Positions 43,069-51,777 of a stretch of DNA of 64,000 nucleotides are shown here, in pieces. Positions within the stretch are counted from its first letter, which is position 1, and each line of letters begins with the position of its first letter. A program made the position numbers and the translations under genes. Source of the stretch: an uncultured Dialister sp. (GTDB taxonomy: Bacteria; Bacillota; Negativicutes; Veillonellales; Dialisteraceae); assembly GCA_902462205.1 (NCBI GenBank), contig CABQAR010000006.1, positions 1 to 64,000 on the forward strand, read 5' to 3'. The notes beneath the pieces are model-generated. The model was not told the origin of the DNA and made no database searches. It was given only the letters and a program-made list of their open reading frames with translations.

Positions 43069-44343
43069 TCAGTTGATGATGGACGGCAGGAATGTCGCGA
43101 TGGACGGGAATAGGGAAATCAGCACCATTTCCACGACCATGATGGCCGCGAACGGGGCCGCTCCCGCAATGATTTCCTGTATCGTGCTGTCCGAACTGAT
43201 GCCCTTGATGACGAACAGGTTCATGCCGACCGGAGGCGTGATAAGCGCCAGTTCCATATTGATGAGCATGATGACGTTGAACCAGATCGGGTCAAATCCA
43301 AGCGCCTTGATGATCGGATAGAGCATCGGCAGTGTGATGAGAATGATGGAAACGGTTTCCAGAATACATCCCAGAATCAGGAGGACGATGTTGATGCCGA
43401 TCATGACCATCCACCGGTTGACTTCTGATTTCGTGACAAGTTCCATGAGGGCCTGCGGAATCTGGAGGACCGTCAGGATGTACCCGAAGAGCATGGCGCC
43501 GATCATGATGGCGAAAATCATGCAGGACGTCTTGATGGTGGAACGCATGATGGCAGGCATATCCACGAGGCTCACCGTGCGGTACACGAAGAAGGTGATG
43601 AAAATACTGTACACCGTTCCGACCGCCGCCGCTTCCGTCGGGGTGAAAATGCCTGTGTAAATGCCGCCGATAATGATGACCGGCAGGAAGATGCCCCAGA
43701 TATTTTCCTTCAGCGCCTTCATTTTTTCCGCATGCGTCGCTTTCGCTTCACGCGGCTTGTCCCATGACGCATATACGATGTACGCGATGAAAAGCACGGT
43801 CAGCAGCGCGCCGGGAACGACGCCGGACATGAACAGCCTGCCGACGGATTCATCGGTGATGGAACCGTAAAGGATCATGGGGATGCTCGGCGGGATAAGG
43901 ATGCCCAGCGTGCCGCCGGCGGCCACGGAGCCGAGAACGAGCTTCCTGTCGTATCCGCGTTTCAGCATTTCAGGAATCGCCATGGCGCCGATGGTGACGG
44001 CTGTCGCCACGGATGAACCGGATATGGCGGCAAAAATCGCACAGGCGAAGATCGTCGCGATGCCCAGTCCGCCGGGCAGATGTCCCATCCATTTGCTTCC
44101 CAGCTCGAACAGTCCGCTTCCCACCTGCCCGGTCAGCATGATCTGGCTCATGAGGATGTAGAGGGGAACGGAGGCAAGGACGAAGGAATCCAGCGTCTTG
44201 TAGGCGATGACGGGAATCTGTGACAGCGTGGACATGTCGATGAAGCCGATGATTCCCGCAATGCCTGCCAGAGAAAGTGTGAATGCCACGGGCATTCCGA
44301 TCAGAAGCAGGAGGATGACAAAAAGACTGAAACCAAGAAGCAT
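43069..44343 (-). CDS. dctM: TRAP transporter large permease (DctM)
   Basis: A 424-residue, about 12-helix permease of the TRAP family, which moves organic acids with Na+. Signature segments are ISGSSVATAVTIGAMAIPEM, LGILIPPSIPMILYG, FTPTEAAAVGTVYS and ELALITPPVGMNLFVIKG. ATG 44343 follows GGGAGGGATGAC. The stop of dctQ lies one base upstream, so the permeases are coupled. Confidence 0.93.
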   Translation of the reverse strand: MLLGFSLFVILLLLIGMPVAFTLSLAGIAGIIGFIDMSTLSQIPVIAYKTLDSFVLASVPLYILMSQIMLTGQVGSGLFELGSKWMGHLPGGLGIATIFACAIFAAISGSSVATAVTIGAMAIPEMLKRGYDRKLVLGSVAAGGTLGILIPPSIPMILYGSITDESVGRLFMSGVVPGALLTVLFIAYIVYASWDKPREAKATHAEKMKALKENIWGIFLPVIIIGGIYTGIFTPTEAAAVGTVYSIFITFFVYRTVSLVDMPAIMRSTIKTSCMIFAIMIGAMLFGYILTVLQIPQALMELVTKSEVNRWMVMIGINIVLLILGCILETVSIILITLPMLYPIIKALGFDPIWFNVIMLINMELALITPPVGMNLFVIKGISSDSTIQEIIAGAAPFAAIMVVEMVLISLFPSIATFLPSIIN

Positions 44344-44344
44344 G

Positions 44345-44854
44345 TCATCCCTCCCTTTCTTCGAAGCAGAAGAAATCACCAAGCAGGCGGCTGATGATTT
44401 CCAAAAACAGCAGCGTGAAGCCGATGACCATGGACGACTGGGGAATCCAGAGCGGCACGCGGAGCGTGGACGGGGAAACGATCCCCATCGCCTGGCTCAT
44501 CAGCATGTAATTCGTCGATTCCGTCATGCACACATAGACGACGAAGAGCGACAGCAGCGTCGAAACGATGTCCAGCGTCCGGCGGACGGGACGGGAAAAC
44601 CGGCTGAAAAGGAAATCCACGCAGATATGTCCGTTCGTCCGCATCGTGTACGCCATGCCCAGGAATCCCGCCAGAATGACGAGATAGGTGGAATATTCCA
44701 TGACCCATTCTGTCGGTGAATGGAATACGCCGCGGGCGATGATTTCATAAAAAATGATGAAGGCTGTCACCACGACGGCAAGCCCTGCGACGAAAGCCGC
44801 CGCTTTTGTAAAATATCCCAGAATACGGTCATACAGCTTATATATTCGTTCCAA
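44345..44854 (-). CDS. dctQ: TRAP transporter small permease (DctQ)
   Basis: A 169-residue four-helix protein. Features are FIIFYEIIARGVFHSPTEW, ILAGFLGMAYTMRTNGHICV and the late IPQSSMVIGFTLLFLEII, all typical of DctQ. The best start is TTG 44854, 8 nt after AAAGGAGG; an ATG at 44890 has no site. It partners DctM in the membrane. Confidence 0.9.
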   Translation of the reverse strand: MERIYKLYDRILGYFTKAAAFVAGLAVVVTAFIIFYEIIARGVFHSPTEWVMEYSTYLVILAGFLGMAYTMRTNGHICVDFLFSRFSRPVRRTLDIVSTLLSLFVVYVCMTESTNYMLMSQAMGIVSPSTLRVPLWIPQSSMVIGFTLLFLEIISRLLGDFFCFEEREG

Positions 44855-44895
44855 GTGACACCCCTCCTTTACCCTGTTTATATCGTACATCCATG

Positions 44896-45954
44896 TTATT
44901 TCTTTGCTTCCCTGCCCGCCTTCATGCAGGCTTCGACCAGTTTCCTTCCCAGATCTCCCTGGTCCTGCTCGAACTTGGCGACGACAGGCGCCGTGGCCTT
45001 CTGCCACAGATCGATCTGGTCCGCCGGAATTTCATAGACGTCCATGCCTTTGGCGGCCAGCTCCTTGAGGCAGCGTTCATCTTCCGCCTTCGCTTCCTTG
45101 CGGATTTCCTCCTGTGTTTCCTTCGCGCATTCCGCTACGATCTTCTGCTGTTCCGGCGATAATTTCTTCCAGCTGTTTTCATTCATCGCCACGAGGAATT
45201 CCACATAGGAATGGTTGGTGACGGTCATGTATTTCGCCACCTCGTAAATCTTGCGGGAAAGAACGGCCGTCTGTCCGGAGGACTGCCCGTCAATCGTTCC
45301 GTTCTTGATCGCCATGTATACTTCGGTGGAGCTCATCGTCGTCGGAGAAGCGCCGAGGGCTTTGATGATTTCCGCGGAAATTTCCGAATAGCTCCTGATT
45401 TTCAGTCCGCTGAAATCTTCCGGTTTTTCAATCTTCCTCGCGTTGTTCTGGAACTGTACGTATCCGTAATCCGCCCAGATCAGGGGATGGACGTTCTTCT
45501 TCTCCAGCTCGGTGCCGAGCGCCTTGCCCAGATCCCCGTCAAGCGCATTGTCCGCCGCCGCATAGGACGTCAGGACGAAAGGAAGATCCAGCACCTTCAG
45601 CGCCGGAACCACCATCGACCAGCGGGCCGTGGAATTCATTCCGATATCCAGTCCGCCGGACATGAGGGCATCATTCATGTTCTGGTCATTATAGAGCTGT
45701 CCTGCAGGATAGACCTTCACGTCAATGGAGCCCTTAGACTTTTCATTGACATTCTTGGCGAACTTTTCCAGACTCTTCGACAGATGGTGTTCCGCCGGAA
45801 GCTGGTACGCCAGTTTCAATTCCACCTTCTGGCCGGCCCCTGACGAAGCCTTGTCTCCGCCGCCGGACATGCCGCAGCCGGCGGTAAGTCCCGTCAAAGC
45901 CAAAGCTGCCATTCCTGCCATCATCCATTTTCTGCTTTTTGTGATCATACCCAT
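44896..45954 (-). CDS. dctP: TRAP transporter solute-binding lipoprotein (DctP family)
   Basis: A 352-residue periplasmic binding protein with a lipoprotein signal (lipid Cys at residue 27 in TGLTAGCGM). DctP family blocks are LPAEHHLSKSLEKFAK, VYPAGQLYNDQNMNDALMSG, the ligand-arginine region FSGLKIRSYSEISAEIIKALG and MAIKNGTIDGQSSG. ATG 45954 has GGAGG. Ligands of this family are usually carboxylates such as C4-dicarboxylates or 2-oxoacids. Control by an amino-acid-sensing T-box suggests a ligand tied to amino acid supply. Confidence 0.92.
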   Translation of the reverse strand: MGMITKSRKWMMAGMAALALTGLTAGCGMSGGGDKASSGAGQKVELKLAYQLPAEHHLSKSLEKFAKNVNEKSKGSIDVKVYPAGQLYNDQNMNDALMSGGLDIGMNSTARWSMVVPALKVLDLPFVLTSYAAADNALDGDLGKALGTELEKKNVHPLIWADYGYVQFQNNARKIEKPEDFSGLKIRSYSEISAEIIKALGASPTTMSSTEVYMAIKNGTIDGQSSGQTAVLSRKIYEVAKYMTVTNHSYVEFLVAMNENSWKKLSPEQQKIVAECAKETQEEIRKEAKAEDERCLKELAAKGMDVYEIPADQIDLWQKATAPVVAKFEQDQGDLGRKLVEACMKAGREAKK

Positions 45955-46007
45955 GATGATTCCTCCTTTAACCCATTTTATCCATTCTTCCGCATTGCTG
46001 AAATGAT

Positions 46008-46258
46008 ACAAAAAACGCCCCAACCGACAAATGTCGACCAGGGCGCTGAATCTGCGCTGTACCACCTCGTACTTCACTCTTGGGCAGGTAACGATGCCAA
46101 CCGCCATGTCCTACTACGTTCAGACAGGAGATTCACGGACGACACGGCAAGCGCTTCCTGCCGCTTCCCACCATGCGCGGCTCTCTATGAGGAAACCATC
46201 CTGCTTACTTCCGATCCTTATCATTTGCTATACGCCTTACACGCCTTCGTGTAAATTG
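46008..46258 (-). promoter_or_regulatory. T-box riboswitch upstream of the TRAP operon
   Basis: The T-box core reads CGAGGTGGTACAG (46058-46070 region) on the minus strand. The terminator GCGCCC...GGGGCG with T-run is at 46009-46046. Stem I includes GAAGTAAGC and AGAGAGCCGC…GCGGC. The specifier region GTGAATCTCCTGTCTG can be read as ATC (Ile, 46130-46132) or, by alignment with the Met T-box loop, CTC (Leu). Either reading is a branched-chain amino acid, but it is not certain. Confidence 0.85.
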
Positions 46259-46263
46259 AGAAC

Positions 46264-46292
46264 ATTATAATAGAAAAAATTATTTTTGTAAA
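46264..46292 (-). promoter_or_regulatory. Promoter of the TRAP T-box transcript
   Basis: TTTACA, 17-nt spacer, TATAAT on the minus strand immediately before the T-box. Confidence 0.8.
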
Positions 46293-46436
46293 GGCTAAAA
46301 AAATATTTTTATCAAATGGTATTTTGTCGCAAATCTGCGTTTCATCTCTCTGTCATCCGGGACTGTCGCGGCAGCTTTGCAGCGGAAAAGAAATATTTCC
46401 CGCAAAAGGAATTCCAAATTCATTTCATCGCACCAT

Positions 46437-46464
46437 TGAAAAAAGACCTCCCGCAGGAGGCCTT
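46437..46464 (-). terminator. Terminator after the MntR/TroR-like gene
   Basis: GGCCTCC, TGC, GGGAGGTC then TTTTTT on the minus strand. Confidence 0.75.
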
Positions 46465-46468
46465 CCGA

Positions 46469-47113
46469 TCAATCGTCTACATAAATCTGTTCCACTGCTT
46501 TGAAGCTGAGGGAAATATCGCCCTTGTCCGTAGACAGAAGGACCGGCCCTTCATAAGGCTCCTTTTCCTTAACGACGACTTCCATATCCGGATGGATGCC
46601 CTTGTGCTGGAGATAGTCCATCAGGCTGTAATCCTCCACGATCCTGCGGATATGCGTCTTGTCTCCCACTTCCAGATCGGACAGGGACCGGGAAGTCATG
46701 CCCTTCCTGCTTCCGTCCACCGCGGGAATCGGGTCGCCGTGGGGGCAGTGCTGCGGATGTCCGAGGTAATCGTCCAGCCTTTCCGCGAGCAGGTCGCTCG
46801 TCTGGTGCTCCAGTCCGTCCGCCTGTTCATGGGCCTCGCTCCAGAAAAAATTCAGCTTGTCCACGAGGAACACTTCCCAAAGCGCATGGAAACGGAACAA
46901 TTTCCCCGCTTCCCTTCTGCCCTTCTTCGTCATCTTGCTTCCCTTGTAGGCCGTATAATCCACATAGCCTTCCTTCTGCAGCTTGGTAATCATTTCGCTG
47001 ACGGACGGCGGGGAAACCTGGAGCATGTCGGACAGCTCCTTATTCGACACCAGATCATGATCTTCACTGATGATGTAAATCGCCTTTAGATAATCTTCTT
47101 TACCGGATGTCAT
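46469..47113 (-). CDS. DtxR/MntR-family metalloregulator (TroR-like) with FeoA-type C-terminal domain
   Basis: A 214-residue regulator. The N-terminal winged helix is KEDYLKAIYIISED followed by LVSNKELSDMLQVSPPSVSE and a wing. The dimerisation/metal region contains HALWEVFLVDKLNFFW, EAHEQADGLEHQTSD and LGHPQHCPHGDPIP. The last ~70 residues form an SH3-like FeoA domain (SLSDLEVGDKTHIRRI). ATG 47113 follows GAGGAG. It most likely represses the troABCD operon 12 kb away when Mn or Fe is plentiful; this is inferred from family roles. Confidence 0.9.
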   Translation of the reverse strand: MTSGKEDYLKAIYIISEDHDLVSNKELSDMLQVSPPSVSEMITKLQKEGYVDYTAYKGSKMTKKGRREAGKLFRFHALWEVFLVDKLNFFWSEAHEQADGLEHQTSDLLAERLDDYLGHPQHCPHGDPIPAVDGSRKGMTSRSLSDLEVGDKTHIRRIVEDYSLMDYLQHKGIHPDMEVVVKEKEPYEGPVLLSTDKGDISLSFKAVEQIYVDD

Positions 47114-47522
47114 GTTTTTCTCCTCTGTCGTATTCTCAATCCATGGCAATTCCTTATACAGAATCGGTCATGCGCTTCTGCCGGCAGACTGCCCTGATTT
47201 AATCACTGTCTTATTATATATAATAGTTTTACCTAATTCAAATGTTTTAAAGTATGCTATATATTTTGTTTCGCAGCTCTTCATTATCCTTTTCGAGATA
47301 TTATCATCTTTTATTCTACATATTCACCTCTATATTTTAGTAATGAAATATTTTTATTTCATTTATTCCAAAACGGAAAAGGTGTGCTTCGCAAAAAGAA
47401 GCCTTCCATGTGAATCGTGGATTTGTATTTCTCCCCGAAAACAGATTTCTCTGATTCCTTAATCAGCCGAGGAATATCCTGTGAGAGAAAGCCATGCAGG
47501 AAATAAAAAAATTTTAACCCCC
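47114..47522. other. AT-rich spacer between the regulator and the Met T-box
   Basis: About 400 nt without a supported gene. It contains the promoter region of the regulator (-) and leads up to the T-box promoter. A weak open frame on the minus strand (47359-47559) has no ribosome site. Confidence 0.4.
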
Positions 47523-47551
47523 TTGACATATAAAAAAACGGATGGTATAGT
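47523..47551 (+). promoter_or_regulatory. Promoter of the Met T-box / metQ transcript
   Basis: A consensus TTGACA, 17-nt spacer and TATAGT lie just before the T-box. Confidence 0.85.
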
Positions 47552-47561
47552 TGTTCCAACT

Positions 47562-47825
47562 TACATAAAGGCAGTGAAGAGAAGAGTAAGCGGATGGAAA
47601 TGCTTTAGAGAGCTCCGGCTGGTGAAAAGGAGCGCAGGGAAGTCTGCCGAACATGGCCTCTGAGTCTGGTATGCCGAATGATCAGGCAGCCCGGGATCTC
47701 CCGTTACAGAGATGCGGTATCAAGGCGCAAGCCGGCGTACCTATGAAGGCTTATATGGCGACGTATAAGCGAAATTGGGTGGTAACACGGTCCTCCGTCC
47801 CTTTGCAGGGATGGAGTTTTTTATT
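47562..47825 (+). promoter_or_regulatory. Methionine T-box riboswitch
   Basis: The specifier is ATG (47653-47655) in the context GAACATGGCCTCTGAG. Stem I shows GAGTAAGCGG and GGCTGGTGAAAAGG features. The T-box core TGGGTGGTAACACGG is at 47775-47790, and the terminator TCCGTCCCTTTGCAGGGATGGA with T-run ends at 47825. Uncharged tRNA-Met is the expected effector, matching the methionine-binding protein downstream. Confidence 0.93.
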
Positions 47826-47901
47826 GCCCCAGCCTGTAAAATCCGCATAAGTTGATTCCATATTTCTTTATTTTCAAAAGCAAAAAAGAGAGGTAATCAT
47901 C

Positions 47902-48741
47902 ATGAAATTAAAAAAGACCATCATCGTTTCCCTGGCAGCCCTTGCCTGTGCAGGATTCATCGCAGGCTGCGGTGACAGCGGCAAGCAGCAGGCCGCTTCC
48001 GCCAAGCCCGCCGCTGCGGATAAAAAGGAAATCAAGGTCGGCACCACGCCGGGCTACTCCGAACAGGTCGCCGAATTCGTCGCCAAGGAAGCCGAAAAGC
48101 AGGGGCTCAAGGTCACCATCGTCCCCTTCTCCGACTACGTCACCCCCGACCAGGCGCTCGCGCAGGGCGATATCGACCTGAACAGCTACCAGCACGGACC
48201 GTTTTTGGAAGCCTTCAATGAAAAGAACGGAACGAAGCTCGTTTCCATCGGAAACACCTATCTCGCCCCGCTCCGCCTGTTTTCCAACAAGTATAAAAAT
48301 ATCAGCGATCTGCCTGACGGCGCTTCCATCGCCATCCCGAACGACCCCTCCAACGGCGGGCGCGCCCTCCTCCTTCTGGAAAAGAACGGCCTTCTGAAAT
48401 TAAAGGAAGGCACGAATCCGGTCAAAGCCGTCGTGGCGGATATCGCAGAAAATCCGAAGCACCTCAAGATCGTAGAGCTGGAAGCGCCGCAGCTTCCGAG
48501 AGCGCTCGAAGACTGTGACGGCTCCATCATCAACGGCGGATACGCTGTTTCCGCAGGCCTTGACCCGAAGACGGCCATCGCGCAGGAAGACAATACCAGC
48601 CCTTACGTCAATATCATAGCCGCCCGTGAACAGGACAAGGATAATCCGGCGTACAAGAAATTCGTTTCCGTCTTCCAGACAGAAGCCACAAGGAAATACA
48701 TCGAAGACAATTTCCAGGTCACCCTGATTCCGGGATTCTGA
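47902..48741 (+). CDS. metQ: Methionine-binding lipoprotein MetQ, copy 1
   Basis: A 279-residue NlpA/MetQ-family binding protein with a lipoprotein signal (lipid Cys 23 in FIAGC). Typical blocks are GTTPGYSEQVAEFVAKEAEK, DYVTPDQALAQGDIDLNSYQ, AIPNDPSNGGRALLLLE and the late YVNIIAAREQDKDNPAYKKF. It delivers methionine to a MetNI ABC importer. MetN and MetI genes are not adjacent. It is under the Met T-box. Sequence identity with the following gene is high, so they arose by tandem duplication. Confidence 0.92.
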   Translation: MKLKKTIIVSLAALACAGFIAGCGDSGKQQAASAKPAAADKKEIKVGTTPGYSEQVAEFVAKEAEKQGLKVTIVPFSDYVTPDQALAQGDIDLNSYQHGPFLEAFNEKNGTKLVSIGNTYLAPLRLFSNKYKNISDLPDGASIAIPNDPSNGGRALLLLEKNGLLKLKEGTNPVKAVVADIAENPKHLKIVELEAPQLPRALEDCDGSIINGGYAVSAGLDPKTAIAQEDNTSPYVNIIAAREQDKDNPAYKKFVSVFQTEATRKYIEDNFQVTLIPGF

Positions 48742-48859
48742 TGCACGTCCGCTTCCTTAAATATTTCCCCGGTCCTTTCCCCTTATTCCGATTCCCATTT
48801 CCTTTCTTCCCCTGATTGGTGTAAGATAGGAAAAACATTCTGCTTACAGGAGGTCCATC

Positions 48860-49684
48860 ATGAACTTTAAGAAAACCATCGCATTATCCCTCGCCACGAT
48901 TGCCTGTGTCGGATTCCTCGCCGGCTGCGGCGGAGAAAAGAAAGCCGCTTCCGCACCGGCGGAAAAGAAAGAAATCACCGTCGGCATCACGCCGGGCTAC
49001 TCCGAACAGGTCATGGAATTCGTCGCTAAAGAAGCCGCCAAACAGGATCTGAAGGTCAATATCAAATCCTTCTCCGACTACGTCACCCCTGACCAGGCGC
49101 TCGCGCAGGGCGATATCGACCTGAACTCCTTCCAGCACGGCCCGTTCCTCACCGCTTTCAATGAAAAGAACGGCACGAAGCTCATTTCCATCGGAAACAC
49201 CTATCTCGCCCCGCTCCGCGTCTACTCCAATAAGATCACCGACCTGAAAGACATTCCGGAAGGCGCCAAGGTCGCTATCCCGAACGATCCTTCCAACGGC
49301 GGACGCGCCCTCCTCCTTCTGAGCAAGCAGGGCGTACTGAAGCTGAAGGACGGAACCGATCCGGTCAAGGCCGTCGTCGGGGATATCGCTGAAAATCCGA
49401 AGCATCTGGAAATCATCGAACTCGAAGCCGCGCAGCTTCCCCGTTCCCTCGATGATGTCGCCTGCGCCGTCATCAATGCAGGCTACGCGAAATCCGCCAA
49501 TCTGGACGTGAAGAAAGCCCTTGCCACGGAAGATAACACCAGCCCCTATGTTAACATCATCGCCGCCCGTGAACAGGATAAGGACAATCCGACCTACAAG
49601 AAATTCGTCAAGGTTTTCCAGTCCGACAGCGTCAAGAAATATATCAATGACAACTTCGCAGACGGCCTCGTTCCTGCCTTCTGA
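48860..49684 (+). CDS. Methionine-binding lipoprotein MetQ, copy 2
   Basis: A 274-residue paralogue of the preceding metQ with the same lipobox (FLAGC, Cys 23) and nearly identical core blocks. Differences cluster near the ligand cleft and the ends: TITDLKDIPEGAKV replaces the copy-1 segment, and SLDDVACAVINAGYAKSANL replaces ALEDCDGSIINGGYAVSAGL. This may tune specificity, for example to D-methionine or dipeptides, but that is speculation. AGGAGG precedes ATG 48860. There is no terminator between the copies, so both can be read from the T-box transcript. Confidence 0.9.
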   Translation: MNFKKTIALSLATIACVGFLAGCGGEKKAASAPAEKKEITVGITPGYSEQVMEFVAKEAAKQDLKVNIKSFSDYVTPDQALAQGDIDLNSFQHGPFLTAFNEKNGTKLISIGNTYLAPLRVYSNKITDLKDIPEGAKVAIPNDPSNGGRALLLLSKQGVLKLKDGTDPVKAVVGDIAENPKHLEIIELEAAQLPRSLDDVACAVINAGYAKSANLDVKKALATEDNTSPYVNIIAAREQDKDNPTYKKFVKVFQSDSVKKYINDNFADGLVPAF

Positions 49685-49702
49685 TTGTAAAAAATAAGCA
49701 CG

Positions 49703-49749
49703 CAAAAAGCGTTCCCCCTCAAAATTCCAAGCGGGGAAACGCTTTTTTA
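49703..49749. terminator. Bidirectional terminator after the metQ pair
   Basis: AAAAAGCGTTCCCC pairs with GGGGAAACGCTTTTT. It also faces the convergent quinone-reductase gene. Confidence 0.85.
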
Positions 49750-49786
49750 TTTCGTCTACCGGATCTCTTTGTTCGACCGGTACCCC

Positions 49787-50347
49787 TTACAGCGATTTCA
49801 GCAATTCCGCCAGACGGCGTGCATGGTCTTTCGCCGCTTCCGTCACACAGATCCTGTCTTCCTCAGGGCTGACGCCCTCCATGTACATCATGCCGGAAGA
49901 ATACACCGGCGGAACCCATTCCATCCGGCAGAAAGCAGCGGTCTGAACCACAGGAAAGAGAAATTCCTCTATCCCGTACGACATCGGCTTGCCTCTCCCG
50001 TATACCTCGCCGGGCGCGCCGATAGTGAACGACATCAGCAGCTTCTTGCCCTGCAGGGCGGTGCCTTCCGTCCCATAAGCGAATCCATGGGTAAATACAT
50101 CCTCCAGGTACGTTTTCAGAAGTCCCGGAACGGAATACCAGTAAAACGGAAACTGCCACACAACCACATCCGCTTCCGCAAGAGCCTTCTGCTCCGCCTC
50201 CACGTCGAACCGTCCGTCAGGATACAGATCCGCAAGCGTCCGTACCCGTATTTCCGGCAATAAGCCCTTCACTTCCTCTACTATGATCCTGTTCGCAAAC
50301 GACTGGCCCACATGGGGATGGCCGTTAATCAGCAATATGTTTTTCAT
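49787..50347 (-). CDS. NAD(P)H dehydrogenase (quinone) / flavodoxin-fold protein
   Basis: A 186-residue protein of the flavodoxin_2 family (MdaB/YwrO/KefF group), an FMN- or FAD-dependent NAD(P)H:quinone reductase. The FMN loop is INGHPHVGQSFANRI, WQFPFYWYSVPGLLK follows the isoalloxazine site, and SFTIGAPGEVYG is also typical. Of the ATGATG pair the second (50347) has better spacing from AAAGGAG. Expected role is two-electron reduction of quinones. No kef system is adjacent. Confidence 0.85.
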   Translation of the reverse strand: MKNILLINGHPHVGQSFANRIIVEEVKGLLPEIRVRTLADLYPDGRFDVEAEQKALAEADVVVWQFPFYWYSVPGLLKTYLEDVFTHGFAYGTEGTALQGKKLLMSFTIGAPGEVYGRGKPMSYGIEEFLFPVVQTAAFCRMEWVPPVYSSGMMYMEGVSPEEDRICVTEAAKDHARRLAELLKSL

Positions 50348-50479
50348 CATTCTCTCCTTTATATATTCATTTTATTCGATTAGTATACCACGGTTTTTGA
50401 CCGCCGGATAGTTTTCATCCGCCAATAAAAATATTTTCCGTCCTTACAAATAAATTAAAGAAATATTCCGCAAGACATC

Positions 50480-51118
50480 CTACGCCTTCTGTTCCAGTCC
50501 CACATATTCCTCGCCTGTTTCCGTGAATACCGCCCTGCCACCTGTCATATCACGGAAAAAAGTTCCATGTCTTTCCTTATTCTCCGGCAGACACAGAAAT
50601 GTGGCCGCCACCGTATCCGTAAACGTCCGATCCAGCACGCGGATATCCGTTCCCTCGATGTAATGCTCGAAGGCGCCGACCGCAGCATAGGGAATCACCA
50701 GCTCCATCCGCAGATACGGCGTATAGCAGACAACGGTCGCTTCCTCCGCCGCCTCCGCCAGCGTGCCGCTGTACGCGCGGGTCAGTCCGCCCGCCCCCAG
50801 CTTGATGCCGCCGAAATACCGTGTCACCACGGCAAGGACATTCGTCATCTCCCTCATCTGCAGGACATGGAGCATCGGATGTCCCGCCGTTCCCTGCGGC
50901 TCGCCGTCATCACTCGACTTTTCACGGACCTGCGTCGTCCCGATCCGCCAAGCCCAGCAGTGATGGGTGGCATCCTTATACGTTTTCCGCACCTGCGCCA
51001 GACAGGACAGCGCTTCCTCTTCTGTCCCCACAGGAAACAGCTCCGCAATAAAAACAGACTTCCTGATTTCCGTTTCTTTCCGATACGCCTCTCTCACCGA
51101 TGTATAAGGAACCAGCAT
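50480..51118 (-). CDS. yigZ: YigZ/IMPACT-family protein
   Basis: A 212-residue protein of the UPF0029/IMPACT family. Diagnostic blocks are KSVFIAELFPV, the DDGEPQGTAGHPML loop and VTRYFGGIKLGAGGLTRAYS. The C-terminal ferredoxin-like RNA-binding-type domain follows. Eukaryotic IMPACT blocks GCN2 activation; the bacterial role is not settled. ATG 51118 (second of ATGATG) has the better distance from GGAGGG. Confidence 0.9.
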   Translation of the reverse strand: MLVPYTSVREAYRKETEIRKSVFIAELFPVGTEEEALSCLAQVRKTYKDATHHCWAWRIGTTQVREKSSDDGEPQGTAGHPMLHVLQMREMTNVLAVVTRYFGGIKLGAGGLTRAYSGTLAEAAEEATVVCYTPYLRMELVIPYAAVGAFEHYIEGTDIRVLDRTFTDTVAATFLCLPENKERHGTFFRDMTGGRAVFTETGEEYVGLEQKA

Positions 51119-51199
51119 CATACCCTCCGCCCAGAATCATTTCCTCCATTGTACCATGGAATCCGTCCGCCAATGCGCAGCAACCATTCTGCAGTGGTG

Positions 51200-51687
51200 C
51201 CTTTTATTCAGTATTTAATACCATCATCCTATGCCAGATCCTTACCGCTCCCGTTGGTCGGGTATGGCGTCTCACTGATTTTTGTGCGTCATTTCATTCC
51301 TTCAAAAATCGTTCACTTGCCTCCCCGACAATCAGTGGAGCCTTTCTATTCTGCATTTAACAGGAACAGATTCACTCTTGTCCTCCCGGAAGGCATCACC
51401 CGTCAGTCTTCGACTGCCACCCTCTTCTGAAGAAGAGGGCTTTTTTATTTTCTATTCTTACCGTTATCCTTTGCCGGATCCTTCGCTCATCGTCTTATTT
51501 GAGATACACATCTGCAAACATTCTATTCTTCCCACCGCTCGAGGATGACGGCAAGCAAGGATTTATGAACGGTCTGATGTCTGATATCTGACTTCTGTCT
51601 ACTGCTTACTGACTACCGGCTACTATCCTCGCCGCTATATTATTTGTCGCGGCGCACCCCAACTCCTCATTCCAAATTCCTAATTTT
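51200..51687 (+). repeat. Composite repeat block F
   Basis: An epsilon part (51230-51318) has stem GATTTTTG/CAAAAATC (51278-51285 with 51303-51310). It is followed by an eta fragment (51323-51360), delta (51362-51447), short epsilon (51461-51566), alpha heptamers (51569-51625), beta (51630-51654) and gamma (51661-51687). It lies between yigZ and the Sel1 gene and contains no supported coding sequence. Confidence 0.88.
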
Positions 51688-51705
51688 CATCTCACTCCTC
51701 ATTCA

Positions 51706-51770
51706 AAAAAACCACCCGGGCTGTACCCCATGTTTTCTACCTTTTGGGGATACCGTCCGGGTGGTTTTCG
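51706..51770 (-). terminator. Terminator after the Sel1-repeat gene
   Basis: AAAACCACCCGG pairs with CCGGGTGGTTTT over a loop that itself contains a CCCC/GGGG stem, followed by TTT. Confidence 0.8.
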
Positions 51771-51777
51771 TACTTAT

